53,781 bases of DNA from contig JASJEI010000012.1 of assembly GCA_030064795.1 (NCBI GenBank), positions 1-53,781 on the forward strand. Reading direction: 5' to 3'. Both the position numbers and the translations under genes were made by a program. The notes beneath the pieces were generated by a model that saw nothing but the letters and a program-made list of their open reading frames with translations, made no database searches and had not been told where the DNA came from. The stretch comes from Pleurocapsa sp. MO_226.B13. GTDB lineage: Bacteria > Cyanobacteriota > Cyanobacteriia > Cyanobacteriales > Xenococcaceae. Positions 9,936 through 19,288 of this stretch are shown one piece after another (positions within the stretch are counted from its first letter, which is position 1; each line of letters opens with the position of its first letter).

Positions 9936-10338
9936 AGATTTATGAACGGTAAGATTTTTATCTCTAGAGTTATTTAAGTTTTCTTAAAGATTTTAGCGTG
10001 TTCGCCGAACGGATGCTGGTTTATTTTTTACCGCTGAATTTCCTCTCGAAAAATGGTGCCAACAGTTACGATCTTTAGATTGCGATATTTAACGGGTGAT
10101 ATAGAACTATTAAGTTAGTATGTTTTAACTTATACAAGGCTTTTCAATCTAGTTCTAATTAGCTTTAATGCCAGTATGAGTCTTTTAAAATTTGTTTTTT
10201 CACCATCGACAATAAATGGTGTTCTGTAACCATCAGCTATCAACTTTGATTATCTACCAGTTCTAAAATTCGCTAGCTTTTGGTCGGGAAGATTCTGTTA
10301 CGGAAAACAAAACAATACACAGTTTGGGAAGAGTAACA
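9936..10338. other. 403-bp gap without a recognisable gene
   Basis: AT-rich gap between two divergent small genes, so it should hold both promoters. A short stem CACCAT...ATGGTG lies at about 10200-10220 after a T run. Nothing else stands out. Confidence 0.5.
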
Positions 10339-10614
10339 ATGGATCGGTCTCCAAAAAAAGATGTCTTATTAGCAGAACTTGAAAGAGAACGTTCGATACG
10401 CCGTACTGTGAGGTTGTTGTCCGACAAGCGATCGCGCATAATCGACGAACTCGACCGTTTGATCGCTCATCTTTCTTTGCTAGTTGCTGTCCCCCGCAAA
10501 ACCTTAGAAGATCCTCAGCCCGAGTCGGATATTCTCATTGAAGCTGCCAAGAGAATTGACGATCCTGTCTTTACCGAGCTACTGATTCAAATTGTTCGAG
10601 AAAGACAAAGATGA
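10339..10614 (+). CDS. small helical protein of unknown function
   Basis: The product is 91 aa from the ATG at 10339 (MDRSPKKDVLLAELERE). GGAAGAG lies about six bases upstream and supports this start over a TTG fifteen bases earlier. The sequence is charged and helical, with likely coiled coil at residues 8-45 (ELERERSIRRTVRLL, RSRIIDELDRLIAHL). No catalytic motif is seen, and I do not recognise a family. It is convergent with fabH; the gap between them holds a composite dispersed repeat. Confidence 0.7.
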   Translation: MDRSPKKDVLLAELERERSIRRTVRLLSDKRSRIIDELDRLIAHLSLLVAVPRKTLEDPQPESDILIEAAKRIDDPVFTELLIQIVRERQR

Positions 10615-10627
10615 GATTGCTGTTAAT

Positions 10628-10779
10628 TGGGAGTTCGGAGTTAGTAGTTCGGAATTCGGAGTTTGGAGTTAGTGGTTAGTGGTTAGTCGTTAGTGGTTAG
10701 TCATTAGTGGTTAGTCGTTAGTCGTCAGTTGTTTGTTTTTCACTGCTTCCTCTTTCCTTCTTCCTTCTTCCTCCTTCCT
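10628..10779 (+). repeat. composite dispersed repeat, copy 1
   Basis: The first part is GGAGTT(C/A)GGAATTCGGAGTT-like units running into TTAGTGG/TTAGTCG heptamers. The second part is a pyrimidine-rich tract (CTTCCTCTTTCC...). The same two-part layout occurs at 17426-17505, 20552-20667 and 25259-25361. It lies between convergent gene ends. Confidence 0.7.
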
Positions 10780-10783
10780 CAAC

Positions 10784-11785
10784 CTACCCCCACTTAAAGA
10801 TAGCCGAACCCCAGGTTAGACCAGCACCAAAACCAGAAGCAGCAATTGTATCTCCAGGCTTAACTTTGCCTTCTCTAACCGCAGCGTCTAAAGCGAGGGG
10901 AATCGAGGCTGCCGAGGTGTTGCCGTATTCGGCAATGTTACTTAGAATCTTGTGGGGAGGGATTCCCAGACGTTTTGCCACTGCATCCATGATGCGTTGA
11001 TTTGCCTGATGTAACAGCAACCAATCAATATCATCAGCAGTCAGATTTAAGCGAAACATCACCTTGCTAATAGCTTCTGGAACTTTCGCCACAGCAAAGC
11101 GATAGACTTCTTTACCGTTCATGGTAATTGGTTGGTATGTACCGTACTGGGCAGTTAGATCCTCTACCAGAGGTTGAGAATTGCCGTGATAATTTAAGTT
11201 CAAAGAGTCATTTTGACTGCCTTTACTATACATCTCAAAACCCAGTAGGCGATCGCCATCATTAGTTGCTTGACAGACTACTGCACCCGCACCATCGCCA
11301 AACAAGACGCAGCTAGAGCGATCCGACCAATCTACCCAACGAGATAGAACATCTGCACCAATAATTAAAACGTTTTTGTGTACTCCAGTGCGAATAAACT
11401 GGGCTGCGGTAATTAGGGCAAAGATAAACCCAGAGCAAGCAGCAGTAAGATCGAAAGCTACCGCATTAGTTGCGCCAATCAGTCCTTGAACCTTACAAGC
11501 ACTACCAAACAGATCGTCGGGGGTAGAGGTAGCCAAAATAATTAAATCGATTTCAGTAACAGAGATTCCCGCCATGGCGATCGCATTTTGGGCTGCTACA
11601 GCAGATAATTGACTTAAAGTTTCAGTATGGGAAGCGATATGACGATTTCTCATTCCTGTCCGAGTCACGATCCACTCGTCAGAAGTTTCTACCATCTGTG
11701 CTAGATGATGATTAGTTAAAACCGATTCTGGTGCAGCCGAACCACATCCAGTAATCGCGATACCCGCACCCATATTGTTCAACAA
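10784..11785 (-). CDS. fabH: beta-ketoacyl-ACP synthase III
   Basis: Starts fatty-acid synthesis by condensing acetyl-CoA with malonyl-ACP. The catalytic cysteine lies in TAACSGF (about residue 117 counting from 11785), the histidine in LLHQANQRI and the asparagine in EYGNTSAAS, giving the Cys-His-Asn triad. The length is normal. Start choice: a TTG at 11785 has GGAG at good spacing, while an ATG at 11773 gives MGAGIAITGCG and matches the usual FabH beginning; either is possible. It lies 34 bp downstream of plsX on the same strand, so the two are very likely co-transcribed. Confidence 0.95.
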   Translation of the reverse strand: MLNNMGAGIAITGCGSAAPESVLTNHHLAQMVETSDEWIVTRTGMRNRHIASHTETLSQLSAVAAQNAIAMAGISVTEIDLIILATSTPDDLFGSACKVQGLIGATNAVAFDLTAACSGFIFALITAAQFIRTGVHKNVLIIGADVLSRWVDWSDRSSCVLFGDGAGAVVCQATNDGDRLLGFEMYSKGSQNDSLNLNYHGNSQPLVEDLTAQYGTYQPITMNGKEVYRFAVAKVPEAISKVMFRLNLTADDIDWLLLHQANQRIMDAVAKRLGIPPHKILSNIAEYGNTSAASIPLALDAAVREGKVKPGDTIAASGFGAGLTWGSAIFKWG

Positions 11786-11819
11786 TGTTTCACTCCGTTA
11801 CTCATACTCTTGCTTTTGG

Positions 11820-12884
11820 TTATTTGGGACTAGCTGAAGCAGTTTCAGCACGATCTGCCTCGGCTTCCAGTCTTTGATGGTTGTAGGACTTAATTTTTTC
11901 TAGTACCTCGTTGTCAATTGCTTCTTTTGCCGAGCGAATGGCATTAAACATTGACCCTCGACGAGAACTACCGTGACTAATAATACAGATTCCTGCTACA
12001 CCAAACAACAAAGCTCCACCATGTTCGGCGCGATCGATACGACGTTTAATGTTGCGCAGATTAGGCTGTAACAATGCCGTACCGATTTTACCCCGCCATC
12101 CTTGGGGTAATTCTTCCTTCATAATTTGCAACATAACTTCGCCAATCGCTTCGGCAAACTTGAGAACAACATTACCGACGAAACCATCGCAAACGATGAC
12201 ATCAAACTCACCAGACAAAACATCTCTACCTTCTGCATTACCCACAAAAGTAATTTGAGGGTGAGCGGTCAATAACTTATGGGTAGCAAGTGCTAGTTCG
12301 TTGCCTTTGGAAGATTCTTCACCAATATTGAGCAAACCTACCTGGGGTGATTCGTGACCGAGAACATACTTACTATAGATAGTTCCCATCAAGGCAAACT
12401 GTTCTAAATACTTCGGCTTGCAATCTACATTTGCTCCTACGTCCAAGATAATTACCGATTTATCTGGAACAATAGTGGGTAAAACCGCGCCAATCGCAGC
12501 ACGTTCAATGCCTTTGAGACGACCAAGTTTCAAAGATGCCGATGCCATTGCTGCCCCTGAATGTCCCGCCGAAACTACCGCATCTGCTCGATCGCTTTTG
12601 ACCAGATCCATGGCTAAATTTATCGATGCTTTGGGCTTACGACGAATTGCCCTCAGAGGTTCTTCTTTCATATTGACCGTATCTTTGGTGTGAACAACTT
12701 CGATACTTGCCGTTCCCTTGCGATCGTATTTCTTAATTAGAGAGTCTAGTTGCTCTCGATCTCCCACCAGTAAGACATCTAGATCCAATTCTGCCGAAGC
12801 CTCAACTGCCCCGGCAACAATTTCCTCTGGGGCAAAGTCTCCCCCCATAGCGTCTACTGCGATTCTTGCGCGCATTAATCCCAT
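11820..12884 (-). CDS. plsX: phosphate acyltransferase PlsX
   Basis: Converts acyl-ACP to acyl-phosphate for the PlsY step of phosphatidic acid synthesis. The ATG at 12884 gives 354 aa. Family signature segments are visible: RIAVDAMGGDFAPEEIV at the start, VSAGHSGAAMA, GALLPT-like GAVLPTIV, ILDVGANVDCKP, and FVGNAEGRD. The plsX-fabH order is common in bacteria and couples phospholipid and fatty-acid synthesis. Confidence 0.96.
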   Translation of the reverse strand: MGLMRARIAVDAMGGDFAPEEIVAGAVEASAELDLDVLLVGDREQLDSLIKKYDRKGTASIEVVHTKDTVNMKEEPLRAIRRKPKASINLAMDLVKSDRADAVVSAGHSGAAMASASLKLGRLKGIERAAIGAVLPTIVPDKSVIILDVGANVDCKPKYLEQFALMGTIYSKYVLGHESPQVGLLNIGEESSKGNELALATHKLLTAHPQITFVGNAEGRDVLSGEFDVIVCDGFVGNVVLKFAEAIGEVMLQIMKEELPQGWRGKIGTALLQPNLRNIKRRIDRAEHGGALLFGVAGICIISHGSSRRGSMFNAIRSAKEAIDNEVLEKIKSYNHQRLEAEADRAETASASPK

Positions 12885-13088
12885 TTAGCAAATTTTATAG
12901 AAGCCTTACAAATTTTAACAGTTTGAGGTCAAATATCCCTAATATCTCATGGAAATAGCTAAAGAACTTAACCTACCTTGATGCATTGAAAACGGAAAAG
13001 TTATCAACGATCTTGACCGTTAGTTAACCCTATCTTAGCTTTTTGATTGTCAGTAGTCCTAATTGCTGAGGTTATTGCTAATTGCTTT

Positions 13089-14411
13089 ATGTTAGATTTA
13101 ATTGCTTCGAGTATGTTTGCCTGGTTAAATATTTGGCAAAAACCAGAAAATAAATTACAGCCTTTGGAGTTATTTCCTTGGCATGATACGGCTATTTTTG
13201 AGCTTCCTCCCCAGAAGCAAGATCCGATCGCAGAAAACATCGTTCAGACTTATCTGCAAGACTTGAGTAAACGAGGCATAAACAGCGATCGCCAGGGAAT
13301 CTGGATTCAATCGGGTTGGTACTCTTTTGCCAACGAGCGGGGAAAAACGCCTCTTCCTGCTGCTTCTTTAACTAAAACCGCGACGACTTTAGCTGCCTTG
13401 GGTAAATGGGGCGCAGAACATCAATTTGCAACTAAAATCTACGTTACAGAAGCGATTGAAGACGGGATCGTTAGAGGCGATTTGATTATTGAAGGGGATG
13501 GCGATCCCTTGTTTGTCTGGGAAGAGGCGATCGCTTTAGGTAATACTCTCAATCAATTGGGTATTCGAGAAATTGAGGGCAATCTTTTGGTTACAAACAA
13601 GTTCTATATGAACTATCAAGAGCGGTCTCAATTAGCGGGTAAGCTACTCAAACAGAGCTTAGATCGAAGCTTGTGGCAGTCGGAAATAACCAGGCAATAT
13701 TTACAAATGCCAGCGGGTACACCCCAGCCGAGAATCGCGATCGCCGGTCAAGTCAAGCTAGTTGAAGATTTGCCAGCAACAGCTAAATTAATTGTTACTC
13801 ATCAGTCTTTGCCCTTAGTAGAAATACTCAGACAGATGAATATTTATAGTAATAATAAAATGGCACAGATGTTAGCAGATTTACTGGATGGTGCTGAAGA
13901 AGTAGCTAGAGCTGCGGCAGATCTTGCCTACTTTCCCCGTAATGAAATTGAGTTAATTAATGGATCGGGGTTGGGAGAAGAAAATCGTCTTTCTCCCCGC
14001 GCTGTCTGCCAAATTCTCATCGCGCTCGATCGCTTGCTGCAAGATTTTTCTCTTACTGCCATCGACTTATTTCCCACCGCAGGAAGAGATCTCGTCGGTA
14101 CGGTAAAGGATCGGGGTTTACCGACTGGGACAGCAGTTAAAACAGGAACACTAGATAATGTCAGTGCTTTAGCGGGTGTTATTCCCACCAGCGATAACCC
14201 TTCCCCCATAGCTTCACAACCAGATAGTGTTTATTTCAGCATCATTAATTATGGTCGCCAGTATGAATATTTTCGCCAACAACAAGATCGGTTGTTAAAT
14301 GAACTAGTTCAAGGATGGCAATTAGTTCCCGATGATTTTAGTTTGGCAAGAGAAAAAGATTGGTTTTTAGGCGATCCCAAGCGAAATCGTGTTTATAGCG
14401 ATCCTATTTAA
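13089..14411 (+). CDS. dacB: D-alanyl-D-alanine carboxypeptidase/endopeptidase, PBP4 (S13) family
   Basis: Trims peptidoglycan stem peptides or cross-links in the periplasm. The ATG at 13089 gives 440 aa; a TTG at 13047 is less likely. The three penicillin-binding motifs are present: SLTK (about residues 93-96), YSNN in IYSNNKMAQML, and KTG in AVKTGTLDNVSALAG. The N-terminus (LDLIASSMFAWLNIW) is hydrophobic and could be an uncleaved anchor, but a classic signal peptide is not obvious. It is divergent from plsX with about 200 bp between, and has no clear operon partner. Confidence 0.88.
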   Translation: MLDLIASSMFAWLNIWQKPENKLQPLELFPWHDTAIFELPPQKQDPIAENIVQTYLQDLSKRGINSDRQGIWIQSGWYSFANERGKTPLPAASLTKTATTLAALGKWGAEHQFATKIYVTEAIEDGIVRGDLIIEGDGDPLFVWEEAIALGNTLNQLGIREIEGNLLVTNKFYMNYQERSQLAGKLLKQSLDRSLWQSEITRQYLQMPAGTPQPRIAIAGQVKLVEDLPATAKLIVTHQSLPLVEILRQMNIYSNNKMAQMLADLLDGAEEVARAAADLAYFPRNEIELINGSGLGEENRLSPRAVCQILIALDRLLQDFSLTAIDLFPTAGRDLVGTVKDRGLPTGTAVKTGTLDNVSALAGVIPTSDNPSPIASQPDSVYFSIINYGRQYEYFRQQQDRLLNELVQGWQLVPDDFSLAREKDWFLGDPKRNRVYSDPI

Positions 14412-14439
14412 ACGGAATTCCCAGAGACAAGGCATGCCC

Positions 14440-14535
14440 TGTAAGGTAGGGTGGGCGACGCGAAGCTAGTACTTTAGTGCAAATTTACCAAGCCAGCAAT
14501 GGTCTAATTCCCTCAAGTGATTTTTGCCCACCTTA
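14440..14535. repeat. imperfect inverted repeat between convergent genes
   Basis: GTAAGGTagGGTGGGC near 14450 is matched by GCCCACCTTAC near 14525, enclosing about 70 bases. It sits between the 3' ends of dacB and the convergent membrane protein gene, and may be a dispersed palindromic element. Confidence 0.5.
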
Positions 14536-14538
14536 CGA

Positions 14539-14949
14539 TTATTTTTCAATGGAGAGCAAAATTCCCAAAATCCCCAATAATAGCAATTCAAAGATGACCA
14601 TTTGATTTAAAAGATTTCCATCTTCTGGCTTGAGGATAAAGTAAGTTCTAAAGAGTGTGTAGGGGATTATTTGTAAGGCAACTATTCCGACAGTAAAGGC
14701 GATCGCCGACCAAGCCAATTTACGCCATAACCCATAAGCAACTATCAAATCGAAACCTAGCAGCAATAGATCCATAACGCGCCACAGCATTGGGGTTTGT
14801 TGCCAAGAAACACCTGACAACCCCGCTATATTACTGACATGAACTATTGCACCAAATAGCAAAACTAAAGCGAGAAATCGTAAATATATTCCCAACCATT
14901 TTTGGTGGACTAAATCTTGTAACTGTTCGTAAATTTGGGATGATGACAT
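14539..14949 (-). CDS. small integral membrane protein of unknown function
   Basis: 136 aa from ATG. Four hydrophobic segments are evident: about 22-45 (IYLRFLALVLLFGAIVHV), 55-80 (MDLLLLGFDLIVAYGLW), 80-100 (WSAIAFTVGIVALQII) and 115-133 (MVIFELLLLGILGILL). This resembles four-helix DoxX-like or DUF membrane proteins, but no diagnostic motif is visible. It probably sits in the plasma or thylakoid membrane. It is convergent with dacB. Confidence 0.75.
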   Translation of the reverse strand: MSSSQIYEQLQDLVHQKWLGIYLRFLALVLLFGAIVHVSNIAGLSGVSWQQTPMLWRVMDLLLLGFDLIVAYGLWRKLAWSAIAFTVGIVALQIIPYTLFRTYFILKPEDGNLLNQMVIFELLLLGILGILLSIEK

Positions 14950-15156
14950 AACTTGAGCTTCAAGATTACCAAATAACGAATATAAGCGATCGCCTGAATA
15001 ATCTTTTATTTTATTTACGGAAAATCTGACTGGATTAATTGTCCTATCTATAAGATCCTTCTTGACAAGTAAAATTGCTTACAAAAAAATACAGGGTAAT
15101 AAATTACACCAAATCCTGTTTACATAGAATACTTATCGGTTAAATCGTTAAACCTT

Positions 15157-15184
15157 GTAGAGACGTAATATATTACGTCTCTAC
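15157..15184. repeat. perfect 28-base palindrome
   Basis: The left half GTAGAGACGTAATA is exactly complementary to the right half, with no loop. The ATTACACC octamer occurs about 50 bases on either side in the same orientation, so this may be the core of a small dispersed element. It lies in the 355-bp gap between two minus-strand genes, which otherwise shows only AT-rich sequence. Confidence 0.75.
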
Positions 15185-15304
15185 TACCGATTTTTTGGTA
15201 CTTTTTGGCAATCGGATTTCGTATTACACCCATAGCATAGTAATGAAACCAAATTAACTTAATTGAAAGCTAACTATTTAGATAGTTGTAGCGCACTCAA
15301 CTGC

Positions 15305-15688
15305 TTATGCACCTCTTTGTTTCAAATCGAGAGAATGTTCTTCGAGGACTTCTAGAGGAAAATAATCTAGCATCGCCTCGTGAGTAGCTTCCAGATTGAT
15401 TGGGGGTGCAAAACCCGCTTCTAAAGCTTCTTTCCACCGTGCTGCACAAAGACACCAACAATCTCCAGGTTGCAAACCAGGAAAGTTATACATCGGTACT
15501 GGGGTGCTAAGATCGTTGCCTCTTTCTTTGCTAAAAGCTAAAAACTTAGCAGTGACTTCGGCACATACTATATGTACCCCCAGATCTTGTGGTCCCGTTT
15601 CGCATTTGCCAGTCCGATAAAATCCTGTCATGGGAGACTTGCAGCAAACTTTAAGTTCTCCTCCCAAAACATTTTTCGCTGATGTCAT
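15305..15688 (-). CDS. DUF2237 family protein
   Basis: 127 aa from ATG. Recognisable family features are NVLGGELKVCCKSPMTGFYR at the start, the HIVCAEVTAKFLAFSK motif in the middle, the cysteine-containing PGDCWCLCAARW motif, and HEAMLDYFPLEVLEEHSLD near the end. The family is widespread, usually annotated only as DUF2237, with conserved cysteines that suggest metal or redox chemistry. Its role is unknown. It is a single gene here, divergent from crtH. Confidence 0.88.
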   Translation of the reverse strand: MTSAKNVLGGELKVCCKSPMTGFYRTGKCETGPQDLGVHIVCAEVTAKFLAFSKERGNDLSTPVPMYNFPGLQPGDCWCLCAARWKEALEAGFAPPINLEATHEAMLDYFPLEVLEEHSLDLKQRGA

Positions 15689-15889
15689 ATCTCGATCTTG
15701 AAATTTGCTAACAACAACTAGATTTTAGCCAAATTTAGCAATTTGGGACGATAAAAGTTTGGTGTAAAGTCTCCAATTCAACATCTAGTAGATCTATTTC
15801 TACCTGACAAGGGCTTAAAAATTTACGATTGAACGATAAACTATACAAATGATTGAGGTAATTTAAACTTTTTTTTTAATACATACTTT

Positions 15890-17410
15890 ATGAACGCAAC
15901 GGCAACAAACTCTTCTACTTCTAGCTATGACGCGGTGATTATTGGTTCTGGTATTGGCGGTTTAGTGACAGCTACACAACTAGCAGCCAAAGGTGCAAAA
16001 GTATTAGTCCTAGAACGTTATTTGATTCCTGGTGGTAGTGGCGGATATTTTGAAAGAGAAGGATATCGTTTTGATGTTGGTGCATCAATGATTTTTGGTT
16101 TTGGCGATCGCGGGACAACCAACCTGCTAACTAGGGCATTAGATGCAGTCAACATGGAGATCGAAACCTTTGCCGACCCAGTACAAATTCACTATCATTT
16201 ACCTGACAATCTAGAATTAAAAGTCCATCGCGACTATGAAGCCTTTTTACAAGAATTAATCGCTATTTTTCCCCACGAAGAACGAGGAATTCGCGGTTTT
16301 TACGGCGAGTGTTGGAATGTATTTAATTGTCTTAACTCAATGGAGTTACTTTCCTTAGAAGAACCCCGTTATCTAATGCGGGTATTTTTTCAAAAACCTT
16401 TGTCTTGTTTGGGTTTAGCTAAATATTTACCCCTCAACGCGGGAGATATTGCCCGCAAACATATCAAAGATCCCAAGTTACTCCAATTTATCGATATGGA
16501 GTGCTATTTATGGTCGGTGGTGACTGCGGACAAAACCCCAATGATCAATGCGGGAATGGTATTTAGCGATCGCCATTATGGAGGAATTAATTATCCCCAA
16601 GGTGGAGTGGGACAAATCGCTCAAAAATTAGTAGATGGGTTGGTCAAGGCGGGAGGGGAGATTAAATACAAAGCCAGAGTTACCGAGATCTTAATTGAAA
16701 ATGGTCGGGCAGTGGGCGTAAAGCTAGCCGACAATAGTGAATATCGGGCTAAGAGAATTGTTTCTAATGCTACTCGTTGGGATACCTTTGGCAAACTTCT
16801 ACCTCCAAAATACGTTCCCAAGCGAGAAAAGAAATGGCAACAAAGATATCAAAAGTCTCCTAGCTTTCTGAGTTTACATTTAGGAGTAGATGCTAGTGTG
16901 CTGCCAGAAGGTACAGATTGTCATCATATTCTGCTAGAAGACTGGGACAGAATGGAAGAAAGCGAAGGTACGATCTTTGTTTCTATTCCCACACTCCTCG
17001 ATCCTAGTTTAGCCCCCGAAGGACATCACATTGTCCATACTTTTACTCCCAGTTGGATTCAAGAATGGCAAGGATTATCTACCCAAGAATACCAACAGAA
17101 GAAAGAAACTGCTGCTGCTAATTTAATTCAGCGTTTAGAAGCAATTTTTCCTGGATTATCGGCTGGATTAGATTATCAAGAAGTTGGTACTCCCCGTACT
17201 CATCGTCGTTTTTTGGGTCGAGAAGATGGAACCTATGGTCCCGTTCCTCGTCGCAAGTTAGCTGGCTTATTGGGAATGCCGTTTAATCGTACCAGTATTC
17301 CTGGACTGTATTGTGTTGGCGATAGTACCTTCCCAGGTCAAGGTTTAAATGCAGTCGCGTTCTCAGGAATGAGTTGTGGACATCGTATAGCCGTAGATTT
17401 GGGATTGTAA
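15890..17410 (+). CDS. crtH: carotenoid (prolycopene) isomerase CrtH/CRTISO
   Basis: Converts poly-cis lycopene to all-trans lycopene in carotenoid synthesis, at the membrane. The 506-aa product has an N-terminal FAD-binding motif ([17 protein letters not shown], then [15 protein letters not shown]) and the C-terminal FAD-binding segment of the phytoene-desaturase-like superfamily ([20 protein letters not shown]). Internal TNLLTRAL and [17 protein letters not shown] match CrtH rather than CrtI. The ATG at 15890 follows a T-rich leader. It is apparently monocistronic; a composite repeat follows it. Confidence 0.93.
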   Translation: MNATATNSSTSSYDAVIIGSGIGGLVTATQLAAKGAKVLVLERYLIPGGSGGYFEREGYRFDVGASMIFGFGDRGTTNLLTRALDAVNMEIETFADPVQIHYHLPDNLELKVHRDYEAFLQELIAIFPHEERGIRGFYGECWNVFNCLNSMELLSLEEPRYLMRVFFQKPLSCLGLAKYLPLNAGDIARKHIKDPKLLQFIDMECYLWSVVTADKTPMINAGMVFSDRHYGGINYPQGGVGQIAQKLVDGLVKAGGEIKYKARVTEILIENGRAVGVKLADNSEYRAKRIVSNATRWDTFGKLLPPKYVPKREKKWQQRYQKSPSFLSLHLGVDASVLPEGTDCHHILLEDWDRMEESEGTIFVSIPTLLDPSLAPEGHHIVHTFTPSWIQEWQGLSTQEYQQKKETAAANLIQRLEAIFPGLSAGLDYQEVGTPRTHRRFLGREDGTYGPVPRRKLAGLLGMPFNRTSIPGLYCVGDSTFPGQGLNAVAFSGMSCGHRIAVDLGL

Positions 17411-17425
17411 TGGCGCAGGGCAAGC

Positions 17426-17505
17426 AAGGGAGCAGATGAACAGAGGGAGATGGGGAAGATGGGGGAATAACTACTAACTCCGAATTCCGAATTCCGAACT
17501 CCAAC
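17426..17505 (-). repeat. composite dispersed repeat, copy 2 (reverse orientation)
   Basis: A purine-rich tract (GGGAGCAGATGAACAGAGGGAG) is followed by ACTACTAACTCCGAATTCCG units, the reverse complement of the layout at 10628. It lies between crtH and the S26 protease gene. Confidence 0.7.
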
Positions 17506-17542
17506 AAACGTATAGCTTTGAATTTTTCTACTTAATGTATGA

Positions 17543-17896
17543 ATGACTAGTTCATTACCAGATACTAATCTACTGACGTTATGTTTGTGGTTGTTAGGCA
17601 GAAGAAAACGCTTAAAGGTTGTGGGTAATTCTATGTTACCCTTGTTGCAACCAGGAGAAGAGATTTTAATCGCTCCCCATGCCTACGATAAATCTCAGCC
17701 AAAAATTAATGATATCGTAGTTGTCAAGCATCCCTTCGATCGCACTCTTACCATAGTCAAAAGAGTCAAGGCGATCGCTAGCGACGGCAACTATTTTTTA
17801 GTTGGCGATAATCCAACCGCAAGCACTGATAGTCGCCACTGGGGTGCAATTAGTCACCAGGAAATACTAGGTAAAGTAACCAACCGTTTCTCGTAA
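17543..17896 (+). CDS. S26 signal-peptidase-like protease, SodX type (nickel SOD maturation-like)
   Basis: 117 aa from ATG. The catalytic dyad of S26 peptidases is visible: Ser30 in VVGNSMLPLL and Lys73 in TIVKRVKAI, followed by the GDNP...STDSR box. The size and GNSM sequence resemble the proteases annotated as nickel-type superoxide dismutase maturation protease, which remove the N-terminal propeptide of SodN. No sodN is next to it in this window, so the substrate is unproven. Unlike LepB it has no convincing membrane anchor; only residues 10-18 are hydrophobic. Confidence 0.8.
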   Translation: MTSSLPDTNLLTLCLWLLGRRKRLKVVGNSMLPLLQPGEEILIAPHAYDKSQPKINDIVVVKHPFDRTLTIVKRVKAIASDGNYFLVGDNPTASTDSRHWGAISHQEILGKVTNRFS

Positions 17897-18312
17897 GCTT
17901 ACCAAAGGTCAGAGTAGGTGTCCGTCGTCGAGGGCGCGGAGTAATCTCTGACCCCTCGAATTAGCATTCCCCACGCGCAAGTGTAATCGTGTAAGATGCG
18001 TCACGCTTCCGCAAATCGCTGCTTGATTGTTGCCTACCTTGCGGTTAGGACTTTCTTATTCCTCGTTTCTTACTGATACATTTTGCTCTTTATGCTAATT
18101 AATCTCAAATAGATTGCATAAGCTAGATGATAAGACTCAAGCAAGTAAGCGATCTCAATACTATATAAGCCAAGAATTCCTATCTTTATCTCTATGGAGA
18201 AGTTTTTCTGTGAATAATTTGATTAATATTTTCTAGACTTATTGACTTAAATTTTCATCAATAGTAAAGTACTATCTCAGAACAAATAAGAATTAATAGC
18301 AAGATCTATTTT
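17897..18312. other. 416-bp gap without a gene
   Basis: Contains an inverted pair GGTCAGAG (about 17908) and CTCTGACC (about 17947), and then a GC-richer patch to about 18050. The remaining AT-rich 250 bp probably contains the promoter of the next gene. A GGTCAGA-type motif recurs near 50510. Confidence 0.5.
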
Positions 18313-19227
18313 ATGTCTAGTCGCATTAAAACTATAGAATTATTTTTATCTCTTGGTTTAGTAACCGCAGTGGGAACTCAAACATTACCTTCTGATGCTT
18401 ACGAAACTGAGGAAACTACTACAGAAACTTACTCATTAATGGCTCAAGGTGCTGAAGGCGGTGAAGGTGCTGAAGGCGGTGAAGGCGGTGAAGGCGGTGA
18501 AGGCGGTGAAGGCGGTGAAGGTGGCGAAGGCGGTGAAGGCGGTGAAGGCGGTGAAGGTGGCGAAGGCGGTGAAGGTGGCGAAGGTGCTGCTGAATCAGTA
18601 GATTCAGACGAAGACTATATGACTGTCTTAGGCTTAATGAAAGGTCATCTGCTTACAGCAGAAGAATTAATTGCAGCAGGAAATTACGAACAAGTCGCCC
18701 CCCACATTAGTCATCCAGCAGAAAAACTCTATAGCAGTATTGAACCTATGCTAGCTGAAAAAGGAGTAGAAGAGTTTAAGCCGACTCTCAACCAGCTATA
18801 TGACTTGGCGCAATCTGCCCCAGATTCCCCTGAGATGCAAGATTTATTAGACCAATCTCAAACCTCCATTGACAATGCGATCGCTGCTATCCCCGAAGAA
18901 CAACTTAATTCACCAGAATTTGTGCTGAATTCTATGGTAGAAATGCTTAAAAATGCTGCTACCGAATATGAAGCAGCGATCGCCAACGAGCAATTTGCAG
19001 AGGTGGTTCAATATCAAGACTCAAGAGGATTTGTTCTTTACGCAGACGAACTATATCAAACCGTTGCAGAGCAAAAAAGCCAAGAAGATCCAGAAGGACA
19101 TCAAGTTATTACCGAAAGCTTGGCAGAATTAAAAACGGCTTGGCCCTCGATCGAACCGCCAGAAACTCCGATCAAAGAACCCTCAGAAGTCTATGGTTTG
19201 GTTTCTCAAATAGAGTTCAATATCTAA
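18313..19227 (+). CDS. secreted protein with Gly-Glu tandem-repeat linker and helical domain
   Basis: 304 aa. Residues 1-30 look like a signal peptide (LFLSLGLVTAVGTQTLPSDA). Residues about 46-93 are a run of GGE triplets with a few Ala substitutions. Residues 100-300 are acidic and helical with conserved-looking histidines (LMKGHLLTAEEL, PHISHPAEKLY) and repeated alpha-hairpin character. I recall similar secreted helical proteins in other bacteria but know no function; the His/Glu content is compatible with metal binding. The linker is low-complexity and likely length-variable. It is a single gene, 61 bp upstream of a glycosyltransferase on the same strand. Confidence 0.8.
   Translation: MSSRIKTIELFLSLGLVTAVGTQTLPSDAYETEETTTETYSLMAQGAEGGEGAEGGEGGEGGEGGEGGEGGEGGEGGEGGEGGEGGEGGEGAAESVDSDEDYMTVLGLMKGHLLTAEELIAAGNYEQVAPHISHPAEKLYSSIEPMLAEKGVEEFKPTLNQLYDLAQSAPDSPEMQDLLDQSQTSIDNAIAAIPEEQLNSPEFVLNSMVEMLKNAATEYEAAIANEQFAEVVQYQDSRGFVLYADELYQTVAEQKSQEDPEGHQVITESLAELKTAWPSIEPPETPIKEPSEVYGLVSQIEFNI
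18448..18590 (+). repeat. 9-bp coding tandem repeat (GGCGGTGAA / GGTGGCGAA)
   Basis: About sixteen 9-bp units encode the Gly-Gly-Glu linker. Two codon variants of the unit alternate, showing recent unit duplication and slippage potential. The repeat length is a multiple of three, so copy-number change keeps the frame. Confidence 0.9.
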
Positions 19228-19288
19228 GACCAAGAAAACGGAGAATAATGTTAACTATTAACCCTTAGTTTTAAATTATTCTCCTGAG

